Shown in pieces: positions 33,505 to 34,818 of a DNA stretch of 34,818 nt. The notes beneath the pieces are model-generated. The model was not told the origin of the DNA. It saw only the letters and a list, made by a program, of their open reading frames with translations, and did no database searches. Location of the stretch: contig CAWAGP010000003.1 in the NCBI GenBank assembly GCA_963781705.1, positions 1 to 34,818 of the forward strand, written 5' to 3'. The DNA is from JALYGJ01 sp963781705 (GTDB taxonomy: Bacteria; Chloroflexota; Limnocylindria; Limnocylindrales; CSP1-4). The stretch's first letter is position 1. Every line of letters begins with the position of its first letter. A program made the translations under genes and the position numbers.

Positions 33505-33777
33505 TCACGCCTGGTCGACCAGCTGGTAGGTCACCTTGAAGTAGGTGATGCCGAGCAGGGGGATGCCGTACTCGCCGGAGGCCACGACCCGGTAGCCCTG
33601 TCTGGCCATCGCGACGGCGTCGTCCTCCATGTCTCGGGCCGCGGATTCCTGCCAGCCGTGCATCCCGCGCGAGGCCATGAGGAACGCGAATGGGAGGCTG
33701 AGGAAGCCGAGCAAGCTCCCGCGGCCGTACGTCTTGACGACGACGCCGCTGGGTTTGCCCCTTGCGAACCGACCCAT
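33505..33777 (-). CDS. Small hypothetical protein with one hydrophobic segment
   Basis: The 90-residue product has a basic N-terminus, a hydrophobic segment at about residues 22-36 (LLGFLSLPFAFLMAS) and a polar part with DMEDDAVAMARQGYRVVASG and a beta-rich end (LGITYFKVTYQLVD). ATG 33777 fits. It precedes the glycosyltransferase gene by 13 bases and is probably co-transcribed. Similar short proteins with a RDME.D...GYRVV.S motif occur in actinobacteria-like genomes, but no function is known to me. Confidence 0.6.
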   Translation of the reverse strand: MGRFARGKPSGVVVKTYGRGSLLGFLSLPFAFLMASRGMHGWQESAARDMEDDAVAMARQGYRVVASGEYGIPLLGITYFKVTYQLVDQA

Positions 33778-33958
33778 CGTTAGCGCCTCTCGACGAGCTT
33801 CATGACCAGCACGTTCCTCGGTGTCCGATCTGGGCCCTGATCACAGCGATTGTCCCTCTCGGGGCACATGGTTGCAGGAGCCCATGCCGTGTCTGGCCCC
33901 GCAGGCGTAGCACCGCGAGCGGATAGACCGCACCAGCCCGCCCGTCGACGATTGGCGG

Positions 33959-34114
33959 ATGAAGCTGTGCACGGTCTGCGGTGTCGTCACCAGCCGCGCG
34001 GGTAGCCGCTGCACCGACCACGCGCCGCGACAGCGGGAGTGCCCCCAAGGGGGCTCAAGCACCCGCCCGCTGTCTCTTGAGAAGGAGGACTCACTCGCCT
34101 GGTACGTCGCGTAG
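33959..34114 (+). CDS. 51-residue zinc-finger ORF, HNH-nuclease-like N-terminus
   Basis: From ATG 33959 the frame reads MKLCTVCGVVTSRAGSRC then TDH, with the ligand set C4, C7, C18 and H21 (CxxC-x10-CxxH). This is the pattern of the zinc finger that precedes HNH domains in phage nucleases. The frame stops at 34114 without any HNH domain. It may be a stand-alone zinc finger or the broken N-terminus of a nuclease. No strong Shine-Dalgarno is present. The flanks (33778-33958 and 34115-34129) hold nothing else I can name, apart from a short CCCCC-AA-GGGGG palindrome at about 34043. Confidence 0.4.
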   Translation: MKLCTVCGVVTSRAGSRCTDHAPRQRECPQGGSSTRPLSLEKEDSLAWYVA

Positions 34115-34129
34115 CCCTTTTCTTGGGTT

Positions 34130-34744
34130 CTATGCAGGCCCAGACGGTCGGTCCGTAGCGCTTAACTGGCCCACCACCGGCGACCATTGGCCGTAGCCTG
34201 CAACACCAAGAGCATCGCCGGGCCGCCGCGTCCGGGCGTCGGCATTCATTCGCCAGGCTTGGCCTCCCGTCGGCACAAGTTGAATGCCATTCCACGCGAA
34301 CACGGCAGCGTCCTTGGCAACCACTATGGCGTTCTCGTTTTCCGGTACCAGGCCCTCCACCGTGGCCCAGCCTACGTCTGACCACACAACAACCTGGTGG
34401 TCTGAAACAAAGGCAATCAGTCCATTTGCATCGTTCGTCCCAGCCGGCGTCTTCTCGATGTCCCATGCGAATCCGACCAGCTTCTGAACGTCGTCATTAC
34501 TCGTGTAAGGGCCGGCGACAAGCAGCCTCTCCCACGCAAAATCAGTCAGATCAGCAATCGCGATCGTGTCCCCGATCTGTGCGCGTGTCGTCCAATCGTG
34601 GAGTTGGCTACCAATGTCGTCACGGCGTACGCCAGCTGGACCCATGAACTGGCATCCGACCAGGACCACTGGCGCGAGCACGAACAGCAACCAGCGCACT
34701 TGCACCGGTGACCGAGAAGACGTCGCGAAAGCCATCCCAGACAT
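34130..34744 (-). CDS. Putative lipoprotein, hypothetical
   Basis: From ATG 34744 the 204-residue product has a basic start, a hydrophobic helix and a lipobox (VVLVGCQF, Cys near residue 31), so it is probably lipidated and exported. The mature part contains DTIAIADLTDFAWERLLVAG then PYTSNDDVQKLVGF, a pattern of small lipoproteins in which an F-W-D-like strand is followed by GPYT. GTG 34759 is an alternative start. The function is unknown. The last 59 bases of the window hold nothing recognisable. Confidence 0.7.
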   Translation of the reverse strand: MSGMAFATSSRSPVQVRWLLFVLAPVVLVGCQFMGPAGVRRDDIGSQLHDWTTRAQIGDTIAIADLTDFAWERLLVAGPYTSNDDVQKLVGFAWDIEKTPAGTNDANGLIAFVSDHQVVVWSDVGWATVEGLVPENENAIVVAKDAAVFAWNGIQLVPTGGQAWRMNADARTRRPGDALGVAGYGQWSPVVGQLSATDRPSGPA

Positions 34745-34818
34745 CGTAGCCCGCCGCACCGTACGGTCGACCTCGCTAGCCGTATCAAGCCCAGCATGAC
34801 TTCGGACCGCGGGGCGGG

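Noticed and set aside
33800..34062. Minus-strand frames with CYACGARHG and similar words
   Set aside because: No start signal and no consistent domain; the plus-strand 51-residue frame has the better zinc-ligand spacing.

Overview
The window is a high-GC bacterial chromosome segment that looks housekeeping in character over most of its length. The mix is typical of Chloroflexota (Limnocylindria / Ellin6529-like lineages are my best guess) and less typical of Actinobacteria: a PASTA Ser/Thr kinase, an L25 protein of the long TL5/Ctc type, many short Cys-motif proteins of unknown function, an ECF42-type sigma factor and a CopC-CopD fusion. This placement is inference from gene content; there is no rRNA or marker set to prove it.

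Layout. 1-1156: the 3' part of a CaiB/BaiF CoA-transferase, then tRNA-Thr(CGT). 1157-5000: an accessory stretch directly behind the tRNA, with a three-Cys-motif partner protein (TcmP) and its Gp37/Gp68 (DUF5131) partner in convergent orientation, followed by two genes that are both broken by frameshifts. 5005-8343: small membrane and Cys-pair proteins, a secreted chymotrypsin-fold protease and an ATP-grasp enzyme. 8344-8955: a gene-free stretch with two strong hairpins and degenerate ~50 bp repeats.

8956-20679 is the conserved core: rplY (L25), an OmpR-type response regulator with its histidine kinase, a membrane-anchored HtrA-like protease, the folate cluster folC-folP-folB (minus strand), a Cys-motif protein, an Ig-like surface protein, a zinc-ribbon protein, a PASTA-domain Ser/Thr kinase and galU. 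20804-24260 (minus) holds a DMT exporter, a polytopic membrane protein, a CxxC protein and an APH-like kinase. 24400-29102 (plus) holds a large CopC-CopD-beta-propeller fusion, a Gfo/Idh/MocA oxidoreductase and a GlcG/HbpS-family protein. 29479-31607 (minus) is a DUF1801 protein, YciI-like (DGPF) protein, ECF42-like sigma factor and a frameshifted DinB-like gene. 31986-34744 holds a GT39-type membrane glycosyltransferase, small hypotheticals, a 51-residue zinc-finger ORF and a lipoprotein.

Functional themes are folate synthesis, envelope stress sensing (two-component system next to an HtrA-like protease; PASTA kinase), copper handling, and sigma-factor signalling. The most unusual items are the TcmP/DUF5131 pair in a decayed island behind tRNA-Thr, the CopC-CopD-propeller fusion, and the repeat-bearing gap before rplY. 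Three loci (3370-4253, 4261-4984, 28972-29479) show frame changes inside recognisable coding sequence; genuine decay and local sequencing error cannot be told apart from sequence alone.
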